Shown: positions 1 through 43,519, counted from the first letter of the stretch. The stretch: 64,000 nucleotides of DNA from Tubiluchus corallicola (GCA_030141605.1 JAQGDQ010000007.1:1663173-1727172), one strand, 5' to 3'. Made by a program: numbers and translations. The notes: generated by a model from the letters alone, not told the origin.

Positions 1-517
1 AAAATAGTTAATATACTTAAAGTATTTTAAGAAAAAACGTATTTTGTTTAAAGAAGTATGACTTTAGAACAATGTTTTACAGTAAGTGAAGGCCTAATTA
101 TATGACATGTATATACAAAATTGTCATTGAGACATGTCAGCAATGTTTACAATCACTCAAAACAAATTTTACCATTCACCAACACTGTGTTGTCTAACAA
201 ACATTGTCAAAAGCTCAAACACAAATTGAAAATACGAAGGCTTCACACCGCTTTTGCCCTCGTTATTTTCTTGTCAAAACACTTCCTTCTTAAACTAAGT
301 GCTCTAATCATCGTTATTAACATTGATGTTGCTTACGTTCTCATCTGGGTATAAATCACATAAGTTTTCAAATGAATGGCCAAATAATTAGTGCTATTAT
401 TATAATATATATACAATATATATATATATATATATCTGCTAATTTACACACACACAAACACTTAAATTAGCAGATATAGCACGTTTTAGTTATTAAAATA
501 AAATATTATAATCATAC
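1..517. other. Intron of the integrin gene, left edge
   Basis: AT-rich sequence with a (TA)n run near 408-434 and a short (CA)n run near 447-460. A small open frame on the plus strand (121-354) shows no family features. No transmembrane exon of the integrin was recognised here. Confidence 0.5.
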
Positions 518-30482
<29,965 letters not shown>

Positions 30483-32544
30483 CTATAATGTTGCTGAGTG
30501 GGGGTTAAACTGGTGCTTAGTCTTTAAAAATAAAATAGGTTTGCAAGCATCACAATATACTCCAACATACATACAACATACATGTCTCACATTTGCAAAA
30601 AAATTCAATGATATTAGTCTCAGCCTGTGAGTCATTATTAGTCCCCAGTGACGTTTTACATCTGAGGTATGACTAAACGCTTTCCTTTTCCTGTAAGCGA
30701 TTTACAACCTCTGTGTAAAACAGGATATGAAATGCAATAACATCGATGATGCACATAATTGCATTAAATAGCTTTAAAGCATTCAAAGTATGGCTCAACA
30801 TACAATTGCTTATACAGTAATACTTTATGGGCGATCTACACATTTAGTAGATCAACCCAAAAAACTTTAATAATTATTTTTGTATATTTTGCTTCTGCAT
30901 ATACTGCTCCTAAAAGCTGAAGAGGTATAAACTTGTGCGGACAAGGACAGTTAGAATAAATCAAGTTTCACATAAATTGCACAAGTTCCACGTAAACATT
31001 TAGTAACCAAAACAGAATGTAACCACAAAGGCACAACTTATTCTGCACTTTGTGAACACACCCTTGGGGTCTTGGGATTATATTGGCAAGTCTTACAGCT
31101 GAAAAGTTAAACTTTCAATAATAATGATAAATTCATTTTGAATAAATAGAGTTAAATAAAATTGATCAAGAAGCTACAATTTGTTGGCCACAAAAACTGC
31201 AATGCACTTAATGAAATGTCAATACTGAAATGCACCTGAAACCAAACTACAACCAAAAGAAAGAAGATTAGAAAAAAGTGGAACCTGAATCTGCACCAAG
31301 GACATTTGTATTCAGACTCAGACTCAACTTTTTCACACCTGCTTTCTTCCTGTCTAATTTAGTTTTAAAATTTCAATAATTGTGAATTCATTCCACCACT
31401 AATTGGTAATTCTAAAATTAGAATTTTAAATAATAATGTCATCAATGTATTTTGTTTAATATACACATGATAAACCAATTGTAGTACTTTTCCTATCTGA
31501 GTACATAATTAAAGCAATAGTAGGCGTATATATGATTCTTAATAAGATACCCTTAATATGCTAAGAATCTAGCTAGTTTTTTTCATTGTCCAATCTCATA
31601 CTGCATCTTGAACATTTATAAGCAGCTACATGACCGGAACAATAACTAAAATTTGCAAGTTTCAAGTATACCTTTTTATTTCTGACAAGCTGATTAGGGT
31701 CACATATTTCATGCAACCGTTTTGTATGAATCAGAACTGAAAGTGTTGCAGGATAGGCAAGGTATAAAGCAGGAAAGCAGATATTTTTTTTACATAAGAT
31801 ATGAGTCTAGAACTATAAGGATTTTAATGGCATTAGAAAATTATGCAAAAAGCCAAGACTTTTTTGTTTGATAAAAGTTTTATTTCACAAGTGAATACAG
31901 CCAGACCCAAATTATTTACAACAGAAACACAGAAAACTTTTTTCTTTCACAATACTTTTAAAATGTAACTGCTTAGCAACATGGTTGTCACATGGTTGTA
32001 AGGGAACAATAATGAACACTTATTAATGTACCCTGGATGCTTTTGGTTAAATAAATAAAACTATTACATATTATTGATGCCATAAACAATATAAACACTA
32101 ACCAGAAAAAATGTGCACATCTTCAAGTATTTTTAAGTATTTCAAAAAGAAAGCACTGATATTCTTTGTGTGAAATTAAGTATAAAATAAGTATAATGTA
32201 TGCAATATTTGTAGCATAAAAAAAAAAAGCACACAAACGTATAGACGATGCACTGTTTGGTCATAATAACCACAAGCATATAATTCGTCACATATTAATA
32301 GAGGGGTTTTTAAAAAGACAAAAATGAATATTTCAACTTAAAATCTAAAGAACTAAAAAACTTTACGGTATGATAACTTTCTAAATACACCTATTACATA
32401 GTGATCAAAAAATACCACTAAAATCATGTTTAGTAAAAGTCTGAAAAATGTTAGTTGCATTGCTTTCTTCTTAACCTTCAATGCTTAGTCGTACAATAGC
32501 AGTTACAAAGACTAGTCATAGAAATAAAAATCGTTTGTCATTTA
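30483..32544. other. Intergenic region between SWEET and integrin genes
   Basis: Two kilobases of AT-rich sequence upstream of the integrin start and downstream of the SWEET stop. It should contain the integrin promoter and the SWEET 3' UTR. I could not identify a TATA box, initiator or a convincing poly(A) site. No ORF with family features was seen. Confidence 0.5.
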
Positions 32545-35500
32545 TCACACAAAATTTCCCATATTCGTTGGCATTACTGGTTGACTAACACTTCGACTAA
32601 TTAGACCATCTTCGGATTTGCTTGGATACTTGAGAAATAAAGCCAACTGCGTTGTGCCCAAAACTGTACCCAAAAAGTTTGGAACCTTCAACAGTATAGA
32701 AAAATATGCTATATGTGCCCACCTATATAGAGTTTGACAAACAATTGTAAAAATAATAAAAAAACAGCAACTGTTTAACGTGTTTACAAAGACTACCCTA
32801 AAAGCATGTTATAATAATATTTGTTTATGACTAGGACGACTACGATTCTAATTACGGTTTTAAAAAGGCAGAAACCATAACTTTCAGTAAGAGCTCTTTG
32901 ACTCAATTTACTTTAAACGTAGTTTTATTGTAATATGACAGAGATTACCCTGTGGCTTGCACAAAGCAGTTTTACAATTGATAAAGCTGCTTGCCAATGG
33001 AACGTAACACTCAGAAGAGTGCAAACAATAACTGAACAGTCTGCTAGCTATGTAAACTAATACAATGGTTAGAAGTGCTTAGTAAGAAATATAAATTTCT
33101 GTACAAGTTTAAATACTTGCATATTAGTAGTTATATTTAAGTGTTGATTACCACGAAAAAGCAGATAAACGTGTTCATTTGTTGGCTGCATATGAATTTT
33201 AATATTGTATGGAATTAACTAAGTACACAGTTTGTTTAGTAAGATATCTCGAGCCTGGCGATATAAAGGGCAGCCAGTTAGAAAACAACTAATGGTTTCA
33301 AAAGAGGCACCACATCTACATGTAGGTAAAACAAGGGTTCCATCATTGGCTCAGGTCAAAGCTTACTTGAGAATAGTCAACCAGTATTCGCGTATGATGA
33401 ACAGCTAGTTAGAAAACAAATAATGGTTTCAAAAGAGGCACCACATCTACATGTAGGTAAAACAAGGGTTCCATCATTGGCTCAGGTCAAAGCTTACTTG
33501 AGAATAGTCAACCAGTATTCGCGTATGATGAACAGCTAGTTTATGGTCACCACAAAAGTAATAATTGAGGCGTCTGTTGAAACTCAAGTGTTTTTTAATG
33601 TAATTTAAAATACGATAAAGACGCACTATTACAAATATAGAGAGGAAGAATATTCCATGAATTTACAACAGAAACAAAAAACAAATTAGCAAACGAAGAC
33701 AAATGATGATTAAAGTTTCTAAAATCATCGCCATTGCGTACTGGATATGGTGTGACATAATTGACTTTTGGTGGCAATATATCACACAAATATCATGGAA
33801 CTAACCGATTGATAAGTTTGTACAGAAACATAAACTGCATGGATTAGGTTAAGACTTGCTACACAGATTGACTTTACTGGATCCAAACATTCTGTCAGCA
33901 CAAGTATGAGACGCATTTAACTGAATATTTTCAAGGAGAGCCATAAGGCCACTACTACAACAATTTGTCTAAATTTCTGACGTGGACTACAACAAAATAA
34001 GCAAAAGCAAGAAAGACCCATATATAAACTTTTATGAAAATACATTCTGATTGTGAAGTTTCAGAAAGTATAAATGTAACACCAAATACAAGTCACAGTC
34101 CAAATACCAAAAATAGCAGACTGCCATTAAAATACAATTTACCAAAATGATTTTTCCTCAAGACTGCATTTAAATGTTTAGACTCTGTTTACTTTATCAA
34201 GATGAAAAACATGACCACTGGCAAAATGTCAATTAGATATTACAACTTTCTTTGTATATGCGTAAAAGTACAGGCATACAAACCATGCTCGACCCTCTCT
34301 TTTAAGTTGAGTCGAGTTAATTTTTTTTAAATTTCACGTAAAAACTGATTGTGCCAGAGAAAATTTCTGAAGTTTTTTGTTTGTCCATGCTTACTTGTAG
34401 CACATCATGTGGCAGTTGCCACGTTGCATATCTGCATTTTTACTTTAAATTTGGTACAGATGTAAACATACCTGTACAAAGTAATCCTCTATCAACCAAC
34501 CATATATCCACCATTCTAGAGAAACCAGAAATGTGACAAGTGACAAATAAAATGACATACATTCCGTACTTTTTGAGCGAATAACTTTACCCTGCAAACA
34601 TAAATCATACAATTAATATTAATTGTCTAAAACCATTGCATGCAAACAATTTGCCCATGAACTCAAAATATAACAATGTATATGTTAGCATAGTATTAGA
34701 AGTGAGGTGCACTGCCTAAAAGCATGGTGCTGTTACTAGGAAGTAGCAATCATTAGTTAACAATAGAACCAAGGCTGGCCTTGATATTGGTCTTGCTATA
34801 AACATTCAATTGAGTAGACCCAGCCACTGAATTTTGTATTCTAGCTTGCAGACTTGCAGTGTACAGTACTGCATTCCAACTCTTCTTGATTAATGCATAG
34901 CATTAAGCACACTCAACTACAGGTGCTCTTTGTAAACTAAGAATCCAAAATTCTGAATACAACATGAAAACACAGTTCGATATTTGGTTAAAGGTGAATT
35001 AGTTCATAAACCAAGCAAAATGCTTTCAAATAGAGCATACACGGAAAATCAACAATTCACAGTTTCACAATGCATGTATAAATGACATGCTACCGAGAGC
35101 AGGAAACTTACTCAATGACAGAGTCTAATAATGGAGCTGATATTGGTTGGACCCTAACCTAGTTCATTGTCAAAAAAGATATTTCTCTGGGACAAAAGAG
35201 AGCACCAGCTAAAGTGCTTAAACATATTTGGAAGGGTAGCTCCTGACCATCCCTCAATAAAAATGTGCAGCAACCATGCAAATTTTCCTACAAGCTGAGC
35301 ACTTGCATCAACGCTTTAGTAAACTTGGCAATGCAGTCAATTTTTTGTACATTTATCATAAAAGCCCGCCATGTAACTTTCACAACCTTAGTTACAAAAT
35401 AGCTACAACAACAGTAAATTTAATTTCAATGTAAATTCTGACAAATTTACTGAAAAAGCTTGCAGTGCTTGCTGTCAAAATATGGTATTTGTGATCTGAC

Positions 35501-38500
35501 TTGAAATAAGAGTTTAACTCACAGAGTTAAATTTTTATTAAAGTAAAAGCGTTTTCTTCAGCTATGATCTACTCTTATTTATATGATATTTTAATTGCAA
35601 AGCTTTTTCTTTGACCAAATATTAATTAAAATACCATAAGCACGTCTCATGAATTGAAAATTATATTTTTTTCTCATAAATTTTTGCACTCAATAGTAGA
35701 TTAGTTTGTTAACATGAAAACACAAACACCGATACACTGTTATTACCTGAATGTTGCACATTAGGAGCTGGGCAGACAATTATCAAATTTTTATTGATAA
35801 AAAATAAATCTACCAAGCTACTGCCAACAGATAAATAAGTTCTTAAACTAACTCAGAAAATCAACAATCACAGCTACACAGTTCAACTGCTTAGATTTAT
35901 ACTCTTGTTGATACTTACCATAGACACCAAAGGAGATCCAAAAAAAATAACGCCCATCAAACAACAGGCTATTCCAAGCCTATTTAATGCTGTATAGTAA
36001 TCATTCGCAACATACTTCGTATAGATGAGCAAGGGAAAAACAACACCCGCTGCAACTAACAGTTGTTTTTGCATAGCAACCTGCAAAAAAACTTTGGTGA
36101 GCCACATTAATTAAAAAGTAAATACCGGGCCCTTTTTAAATGCCTTAACTAAAGCATAAAATGTTTCACAGCTGAAAATTTGTCGTCCAAACATTTAATA
36201 TTTTTACATAACATTTTTCAGGGAAATTGGTGATGCAGGTCATAAATGCATTCATGTTACAATGGATAAAACCTCTGAGATGGTACGGAATAAACGATAC
36301 ACCTGGCATGCAAAACCAGTACACAAAATTCATTGTCTTGGACAAGTGTATATATAAAGTACTTTGCAGCCACGCAAACCTGTTATAGGTAAACCATCTT
36401 GGCTAAATGTTAGGTACAGTAAGTTCTCGCTTAACAACTCCCCAGTCAGCAGCATTTTGTTTTAAACATTTTGCCACCTTCTCTCATTTAATAATCAATT
36501 TTTCAGTTTCTCGGCCTTACCTTAAGCACTGAAATTTTATTTGTTAAGGTGCCTCTTTATAAAGAAGCCACTATTTACCCAAATCACTGTGAAGATATTG
36601 CTGCTGTATGGTTACCTAGATATGCCTCGTCTGATAACATTTGGCTATACTATGTGAAAGTGTGGTGTTAATTGCTCCATTCCAAAAAAACAATGTATTT
36701 ATAATATTTCTCAGCAAACTGCCATAGCTAGCATAAAATAGAAAAGAAAATTTTTAAATCCACAAAACTGGACATTATATGACCATTTGTTCAATTCTAT
36801 CTCAGATAACTCTAACCACAATTTACAAAAATGCAGACCAATCAAAATGAGCACATAAGTGTAACAATGAGTAGGACAGCCAGGAAAGCCATTAACAAAA
36901 AGTAGAACAATAAAGACAGAGAAACTGTTACTATAATACAGTATTTAGATGACCATTTACAAAGTACAATGATGTGCAGGCAACTGAAAAACTTTTCGGA
37001 AACACCTCTGAGGTAAGTCCAACATGACTTCATCATCTATACTAATATTATTATTGATTGTTAATTTCGATTTGTTGTTCTATAAACTTTCAATACTGGA
37101 ATATACCTCTGGAGTATTTTAAGGTATTTCGCATTAAGACAATTTACTTTTAAAACACAGCATTTTCCTGCAATGCGTTAGTGTCCTGAATTGAGAATTT
37201 GCACATCTATCCTTTCCTCTGTTTTCTTGTTTTTTGATCATGTGCAAGAGCAAACACTTGTCTGCTTACAAAATGTCATTATTAATTGTAAGCATCACAA
37301 ATTTAAACATTCTAAATTAATGTAACTGACTTACTTTAGCAGGACACATGTAGTAGTAAAATATAGTGTAACATCCTTGCAGAATGGTACCAATCAGATT
37401 CACTAAAATGATAGTCCAATCTTCTTTCATAATTCCATACTTGAGCCATAACACAGCACTGAAAAAGAAAAAATACATCACGTTATATACATATATTTAT
37501 GGAGACGGAGCCACATTGTTTGTACATGTGTATTTATGTGAGAGAAAGAAAAGAAAGCATTATATATGATTTTTTTCCCACTTACTCTATATTACCAGTG
37601 TTTTTTGAAAAAGGTTTTCAGGTAATGACACCATTTGTTTTGTTTATGCTTGTAACTGAATATTTGATTTACGCCATATTGGATGCATTTATTCTGAGAG
37701 ATTTAAAGTAAAAACATATAAAAATTGTCTATTTGTTAAGATCCCAATGTTTCTGTGCGCACAACTACCCTAGTTAATAAAATAAATAAGATAACTTGAA
37801 CTTTTGCTTAAAATTATTAAGGTTGCTAAATATTTACACGGCGTTTACTAAAGGAAATAATTTAGTTTACAGTGTACACCTAATTAGCAAACCTAATATA
37901 CAGCTGTTTACAAATGAAAAGTTTACTTAGTTTAGTTTAGTCTTGTTTAGTTTGTTTTAGTTTATTATGTTTGCACTGTAACAGATGCGAAAATTTGCAG
38001 ATGTATAAATTTCGCTACAGTAGGCCAACTTAAATTGCTGCTGGGCTCTTTGCAGGAATGTGTCAGTTTTATTAAATTATGACAGTAGGCCTTCAGTTAA
38101 TGAAATCATAAAACCTTGAATAATGCTAGTATAGTTATGAGAGCCAGTGCAAGTTTAGTTCCAGAATGAAATGAAGTAGTTAATGAAAAGTACTGCCTAT
38201 TTTTGTGCCTTATTACCCACCCAATATTGTGACAGCAGATGTTAGTATGCATATAGGTTCATGTATAGGTTGATAAATAAGGACAACAATATTATTAATA
38301 GCATAATGCTTTACTTTCTCGTTAATTCTGTGAAATGAAGCAATAAATTTTTGTCGTCTCTGACTTACGACACGTTGCAAAAATACCACTTTACAAACAA
38401 GGCTTTAAAAGCCAATTTACATAGATTTAGCATGCACTTTTTTCTGCTTTTCAGTACTTTTGCTGAGACATGAATATAAAAAAGCAAATAGTGATTTCTT

Positions 38501-39512
38501 TGCCAAGAAGTTAACTATCAAAAAGCATTTATGCAAACTAAAAGTGAAAGTTTTCTGTTTAAAATAACTCTTAAAGAGGAAAATTTATCATTTTTACTAT
38601 TTTAAGAAGAAATTACCTACAACTATTACTCTGAAATTACATTTTGCTACCATTCATTAATTACCAACTCAATAGCGCTATACAAAATGATACAATGTGC
38701 TTTCGACTGCATAGCTGTGTCTCTAACAGTCTGTGTGCTGTGCAACATTGCCATTTAACTTCGCCTAACTCTATAATCAAATATCGTAGGAAGTTGGCCT
38801 TTCTTACCAAAATGTGCTGAATTTTCAGCACAGTTTACTGATATACAGTACTTTGTTCAGTAAGAAGATCTACATGGAAAAATCGAGCATCCAGGTAGGC
38901 CAGTCCACACAGAATAGGTACTAAACAGATTGGCAGCTTATTGCGATTGCACCAGCCCTCAACAGTTACACAATCAGAAAATTGCGTGGCTTGCTTGGAA
39001 AAACGGTTAATGCACAGTAAGATCATCTAATTACTTACTGAATGATTTAATTATTTTACCAAATTGATCAAAAGTATTGTTTCAGAACATATTCCTTGAA
39101 CTTACCTGAAAAAAATAATGAGGCTGAGCCTTTATATCATAACTGGAAAAACTGGTACAACACAGTAACTAACACTGCATACATCATTCGCTGACTCAAA
39201 ATGAAAATACTAAACTTAACATATTTTACCTTGAAGTAGCCGTAATGAATGGAAGAGGAGATATATCACCAGTAGATCCAATTCTCCAGATCTTTTTACA
39301 AGTTGGTCTAAAAGCAAAAATAAAGGTTTGGTTGACTGCTTTGTTAGCTAACAGCAATAACATTTAATCAGCTACAAAGCATTGCGAAATCTACCTCATA
39401 TAATACTCTCGTAAATTTTCTTTTATCTAGTAGCTTACATTCCAGTCAGAGCTAGACAAACAGTCGTTATAGTTGCCAGAAAACCAACTGAGTCTGTCAG
39501 TGTGAGAGTCAT
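32545..39512 (-). CDS. SLC50A1: SWEET sugar transporter, SLC50A1-like, six coding exons
   Basis: Passive sugar uniporter with seven membrane helices, arranged as two MtN3/saliva triple-helix repeats joined by one helix. Exons in order: 39512-39439, 39307-39230, 37458-37335, 36080-35919, 34591-34472, 32685-32545. Together they are 699 nt, giving 232 aa plus TGA, and all phases agree. Repeat 1: DSVGFLATITTVCLALTGI, ISPLPFITA, WLKYG and VNLIG. Repeat 2: GSPLVSM, KSTECMSF, WWIYG and VPNFLGT. The length matches the family (about 220-250 aa), and KSTxC with S before an aromatic residue is the animal pattern. Prolines 26, 44 and 142 are kept; the fourth proline, at the KSTECMSFY segment, is absent. 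A 5' UTR stretch of 49 nt precedes the ATG, bounded by a TTTTCAG acceptor at 39562-39567. Confidence 0.95.
33219..33800 (-). mobile_element. LINE C-terminal fragment in SWEET intron 5
   Basis: Minus-strand reading gives the typical end of a non-LTR retrotransposon ORF. At 33789-33595 it has YPVRNGDDFRNF, WNILPLYICNSASL and a phenylalanine-lysine end. Further on it has a cysteine motif, LPTCRCGASFETISCF ... GCPLYRQARDIL, ending in TAG (33219). The usual CxC...H...C histidine is replaced by Ser, and the frame is broken, so it is a dead fragment. It contains the 131-bp tandem duplication described separately. Confidence 0.7.
33274..33535. repeat. 131-bp tandem duplication, nearly identical copies
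   Basis: 33274-33404 and 33405-33535 differ at only a couple of bases (for example CAGCC versus CAGCT at the start, AACAACTAATGG versus AACAAATAATGG). The unit covers the cysteine-motif part of the LINE fragment, so the duplication is later than the LINE insertion or arose in its tail. Confidence 0.92.
34592..35918. other. SWEET intron 4, no feature seen
   Basis: About 1.3 kb of AT-rich intron with no supported ORF or recognisable repeat. Confidence 0.5.
36081..39229. other. SWEET introns 2 and 3, no gene seen
   Basis: Apart from the exon at 37335-37458, this stretch holds only AT-rich intron. A short (TTTAG)n-like run lies at about 37926-37966. The string TACAGTAAGTTCTCGCTTAAC near 36415 resembles the end of a mariner-type MITE, but no partner end was found. 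Confidence 0.4.
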
Positions 39513-39814
39513 TTCTCCTAGTCCTGTGACTGACAAATATATTCAGTTCTACATTGATTACCTGAAAATGCAAAAACAACTGTATATTAGAAAAGGAGAC
39601 AGCTAGCAGAAGTGTTATTTCCTAGATAGATAAACAAATGCACAAAAACGAAAACGAGTTACTTCAAATATAGGTAAATCAGCTAAAACACTGATTACCT
39701 TCCTCGTAAATGCCAAAACAAATGATGTTTGTCCAAAGGTTCAATTTGTCAGGCAAACAGGTTCAGTGTTATGAAGCAAGCAAATTCGATTCAAACTATA
39801 ACTCGAGGTCTTGC

Positions 39815-40125
39815 TGAACTCAAGTTCGTGGATAGAAAAAAAAATGACGTGAACGCCGCCCTTTTGAAATGAAGGCAAATCGAACTCTGTTAGTCTGTAC
39901 AGGTTTCATTCCAATATATTCCTATAAAGTTTCATGATGATCCGTTGTGAATTATTGCAGGCTTAGGCTTTTCTCTAAAATGATGTTATTGCTGCCATCT
40001 AGAATTCAAATTGGCAATTCAAAAATACGACTCTGTCATTTGTTGTTGAATCCATTCTAGTATACACTCATATATGCCAATGTACATTGCATGTATTTTC
40101 GCAAATAAAACTGAAATGAATTGAA
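39815..40125 (+). mobile_element. 3' tail of a LINE, same family as 41265-43052
   Basis: The end GCCAATGTACATTG(C/T)ATGTATTT...CAAATAAAA(C)...AATTGAAATT matches the end of the LINE at ~42997-43052 over about 60 bp. It carries no coding sequence. A run of nine C occurs just downstream (~40190). The left limit is uncertain. Confidence 0.5.
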
Positions 40126-41039
40126 ATTTATAATTTACCCACTTTTACAAAGCTACCCAATTGGTCTTTCGCTACCCTTTCTCCTGCACCCCCCCCCCCT
40201 TAACTCTTTCCTTTATGCTTAATTTATCCTTTTTAATCAATAACTAAAAAAATAATACTATCAATTTGTATACAGGTGTAAATGAGGAGATAAATAAAAA
40301 TGTCTATGTCTACCAACTTTTTCATTCATTAAATAAATTGAAATAATAAGAGAACATCTGCTCACATAAATAATCACAAATTCATTAGTTAAGTAGCAAA
40401 CATGTCTTTAACTAACTTTAATTGACATGTTACAGGCTGTCGGGAGTGGAGTAGGATACAAGCCAAAGTAGGACAGTTGCCGTACATCTACGTAGGGCTA
40501 GCCTAATTAGCATGCGTCGTATGTGGCTGCACAAGTAGAACACTAGAGACAGTCACTTATTGAGTCCTTAAACCATAGTGGCAACGTCCGTTGTCCTTGT
40601 TTATTTAATAATAATAATTGAAAATGTCAACACATCATACAATTCATTATACATCTGCTGAAATAAAAGAATCTTATTCTGAGCTAGTCTAACGAGCAAT
40701 ATTAAATTTGTCTTTGGGATTAATCTTTTTGAAGTGAAAATAAGCCCGTTTTTAGGCGATTCCAACATTTTTTATTTTGTCTCACTACGTGAACAATATA
40801 TATGTTTTTGATGTTGCAAACTGGCACTTTTAATTGATGTCAGGCTGCTTGCCGATTTGGTGAAGACGATCAAGTGTATATCCACTGTATGATGCCAAAC
40901 TGACGGAAACTAACTCAACAAGCCCAATTTTTAATAAAATGAAGAAACTTTCACAGAGTCTTTAAAAATTTGACAAAATACTTGTTGACATATCCATATC
41001 CAATGTTAAGGCTAGAAGTAGATTCATGGATCATCTGTA

Positions 41040-41215
41040 ATGCCTGTTCTCTACTGGTATTAGTGTTGTATGGTACAAGAATTTTTTTCTGATTCCACTC
41101 ATATTTTGTTTGAATTCATTTATTGATTTAGATGCTATAGTTTTGCTGCTTAGACCATTCCAACTGTTTACTACTCGGTTGCTAAAGTCAAAAGAGTGAA
41201 AGAAATTGCTAGTGC
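41040..41215 (-). mobile_element. LINE ORF end, minus strand
   Basis: Minus-strand reading gives FHSFDFSNRVVNSWNGLSS followed by KSINEFKQNM. This is the standard C-terminal FF..R.V..WN.L......S...FK motif of many LINE polymerases. It differs from the plus-strand LINE beside it and lies within the interrupted DNA transposon. Confidence 0.6.
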
Positions 41216-41264
41216 TCTACATGGGATGCCCATGCACGACACTAGTTTTCCACAAATTTAGCGC

Positions 41265-43052
41265 ATGTGCTCTAACAGATCTAGAGAGGGCCTCCAAAAA
41301 TGTATTGATGAACTTTCACAGTATGCCACACAAAACCACCTAAAAATCAACTACAAAAAAGCGAAAATAGTGGCATTTGGAAAAAGGCTGCCATTATATA
41401 CCACCTTCCAGATGAAAGCAGAAACACTAAAGAATGAAAAACATATTAAATATCTCACCAATACAGGAATACACAACAAACATGTAGAAACAGTGAGAAA
41501 CCACAGCATTGGAACTCTTTTTAAAGTAAAAGCTCTAATATTTAATAGTAATTTCCCATTGAGTTTACTAATTTTCTTATTTAAGACATTAATAGTCCCT
41601 TTTGCAATATACGGTTGCGAAATTTTGACAAATGCTTACGTAGAAAAACTAAATAAAATTAACAGCAATGACACTGAGAAACTTCTACAAATATGGAATC
41701 AATTCCCATTCGACAATGTCCAAAATAAAGTTCACAAAATGGGTAATAGGAGTAAAGACAACAGCATGTAATATTGCCTACAAGGCTGAACTGGCTTTAT
41801 ATCCTCTCCTCATCGCAGCAGCAAAAAGATCATACAAATTTGGCTTGACTGCTGCCCACAAACCTAGAAAGGCTATATTTAACACCATCTTCCCGTCTCT
41901 GAATCATACAGCTCTATTGTCGCCCACATGGCAACCTAACCCAAGCTATGCATCAGAATATGAGAATGAATCAATGACAATAGCACAGAATGTCAAAAAA
42001 ACCTGAACAAAATTCTAAAAACGGGATATGAAAATATATTTTTTAGCGAAATTCATAATGGTGATAGGAAAAAGGGAGGCAGTAACAAGCTCAGATTTTA
42101 CAGGGGGTTAAAATACAAAATGGAGCCTTACCTAAACACTATTAGGGACAACAATCATAGACAAGCTATCACTAAACTCTGAGTGAGTGATCATGATTTA
42201 GAAATCGAACATGCTTGTTATACCAAAACACCTGAACAAGAACGAATATGCAATTATTGCACAACCTCCTGACCTAAAAAACATGAAATAGAAGATGAAA
42301 TACACTTTATTTATGACTGCTCACTTTTTCTTGAAAATAAAACAAATTATGAAATTAAACTTCACAGTCTAAATTTTTCTCTAGATGTGGCTGTTTAACA
42401 GCAATGTTCAAAAGGATATAATTCCTTTTGGAGAATATATATTTAAAAACTTCTAAATAAGAAAAACAAAAAGCTAACACTGGCTACACCTTGTTGAACC
42501 TTCTCAATGGAAACTCAACTACTCAAGAGTTGAGACTTTTTAATATCTAGTTATAATTTTGTATTGCATAATGTATAGCTGCTAATTGTTTTTAATAATG
42601 TTTTGTTTGTTTTTTGTAGGCTTCGCTCTTAGTACAGTTTCTTTGTTTTTCATAGGTTTTCTGGTTACAGTCGATACATCTATAACATCAATGCAAGAAA
42701 CTTTTGGCAACAACTCCAGTTCCTAGGGAAGAAGAAATCAGCAGTTTGGCAGCAGACTCTAACCAAATTATTTTCAACTCTATGTTATTTTTTATAATCT
42801 TTCATTTAAAAAGCTGGTACAAATACCTACTATTTTTAAGTCATTTTTCTTTTTTCATTGCTAAATTATACAATTTTTATATAACTGTGACTTTAGTATC
42901 AGTATGCCGTATCCTAACATTTGTCTATGAAAAAAACTTTACACACAGCCTATTATGATTTCTTCGGTTTATGTAGTATTTAACGTGTATTGCTTTTGCC
43001 AATGTACATTGTATGTATTTGTGCAAATAAAACCAGATTAAATTGAATTGAA
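41265..43052 (+). mobile_element. 5'-truncated LINE with target-site duplication
   Basis: A 1.79-kb LINE 3' portion flanked by TTAGCGC on both sides (41258-41264 and 43053-43059), a 7-bp target duplication. Coding remnants: end of RT (SREGLQKCIDELSQYATQ), FAIYGCEIL, then after a frameshift near 41740 the GVKTTACNIAYKAELALYPL block (track 41668-42006). At 42240-42330 there is a zinc-type motif, ERICNYC...IEDEIHFIYDC, with an internal stop. The tail has AATAAAA and ATTGAATTGAATT. It is clearly inactive. Confidence 0.8.
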
Positions 43053-43519
43053 TTAGCGCTATTTGGCCTACTAGTGGCGTACTCCGCGCTCTGCATGGGC
43101 AACTCCATAATTAACGCGATACGTTGCCCTAATCGGTTTGGTTTGACTATATACTACACCGAAGATCGTTGCCATTGCTAAACTTCAGTGAGCACATGGT
43201 TTCAGATTTAATGGCGAAAAGGGACCGATTAGCCCTGATATTGTATTTCTAGTGCTTGTTGGACTAACTGGTAAGCTAGTGTTTGGTTGTTTTTTTCAGG
43301 GGTACGAGATTTCGTTTGGCGATTGCCTGTCCAATGACTACGGAGAGCGAAACTGTCAAATATTTTCGATACATAAACAATATGTGAAAATATTTTTTTT
43401 TAAATTGCATGACCTCCCTCTATCTGCGATGGTGCCACTATATACTTTCTCAGTTCTAATATCCGTCTCTGGATTATGGATAAAGTCTTAAATGTGATAA
43501 TATTTTTTTAAATTGTATG

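Larger units (their letters stand above)
40439..43096. mobile_element. DNA transposon copy interrupted by two LINE fragments
   Basis: 40439-~40790 is similar over about 340 bp to the left part of the 755-bp element at 43520-44274, including the start TGT(C/T)GGGAG(T/C)GGAGTAGGA and the GATTCCAACATTT block. A short stretch near 41240-41264 (TTTTCC(A/G)CAAATTTAGC(G/A)CA) and the terminus at ~43065-43096 (CTAGTGGCGTACTCCGCGC) match its right part and right end. The sequence between consists of LINE fragments in both orientations. No transposase was seen. The flanking target duplication is not clear. Confidence 0.55.

Noticed and set aside
121-354. Hydrophobic plus-strand ORF as the missing integrin transmembrane exon
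   Set aside because: It is on the wrong strand, and the minus strand here gives no transmembrane-like exon with matching phase.
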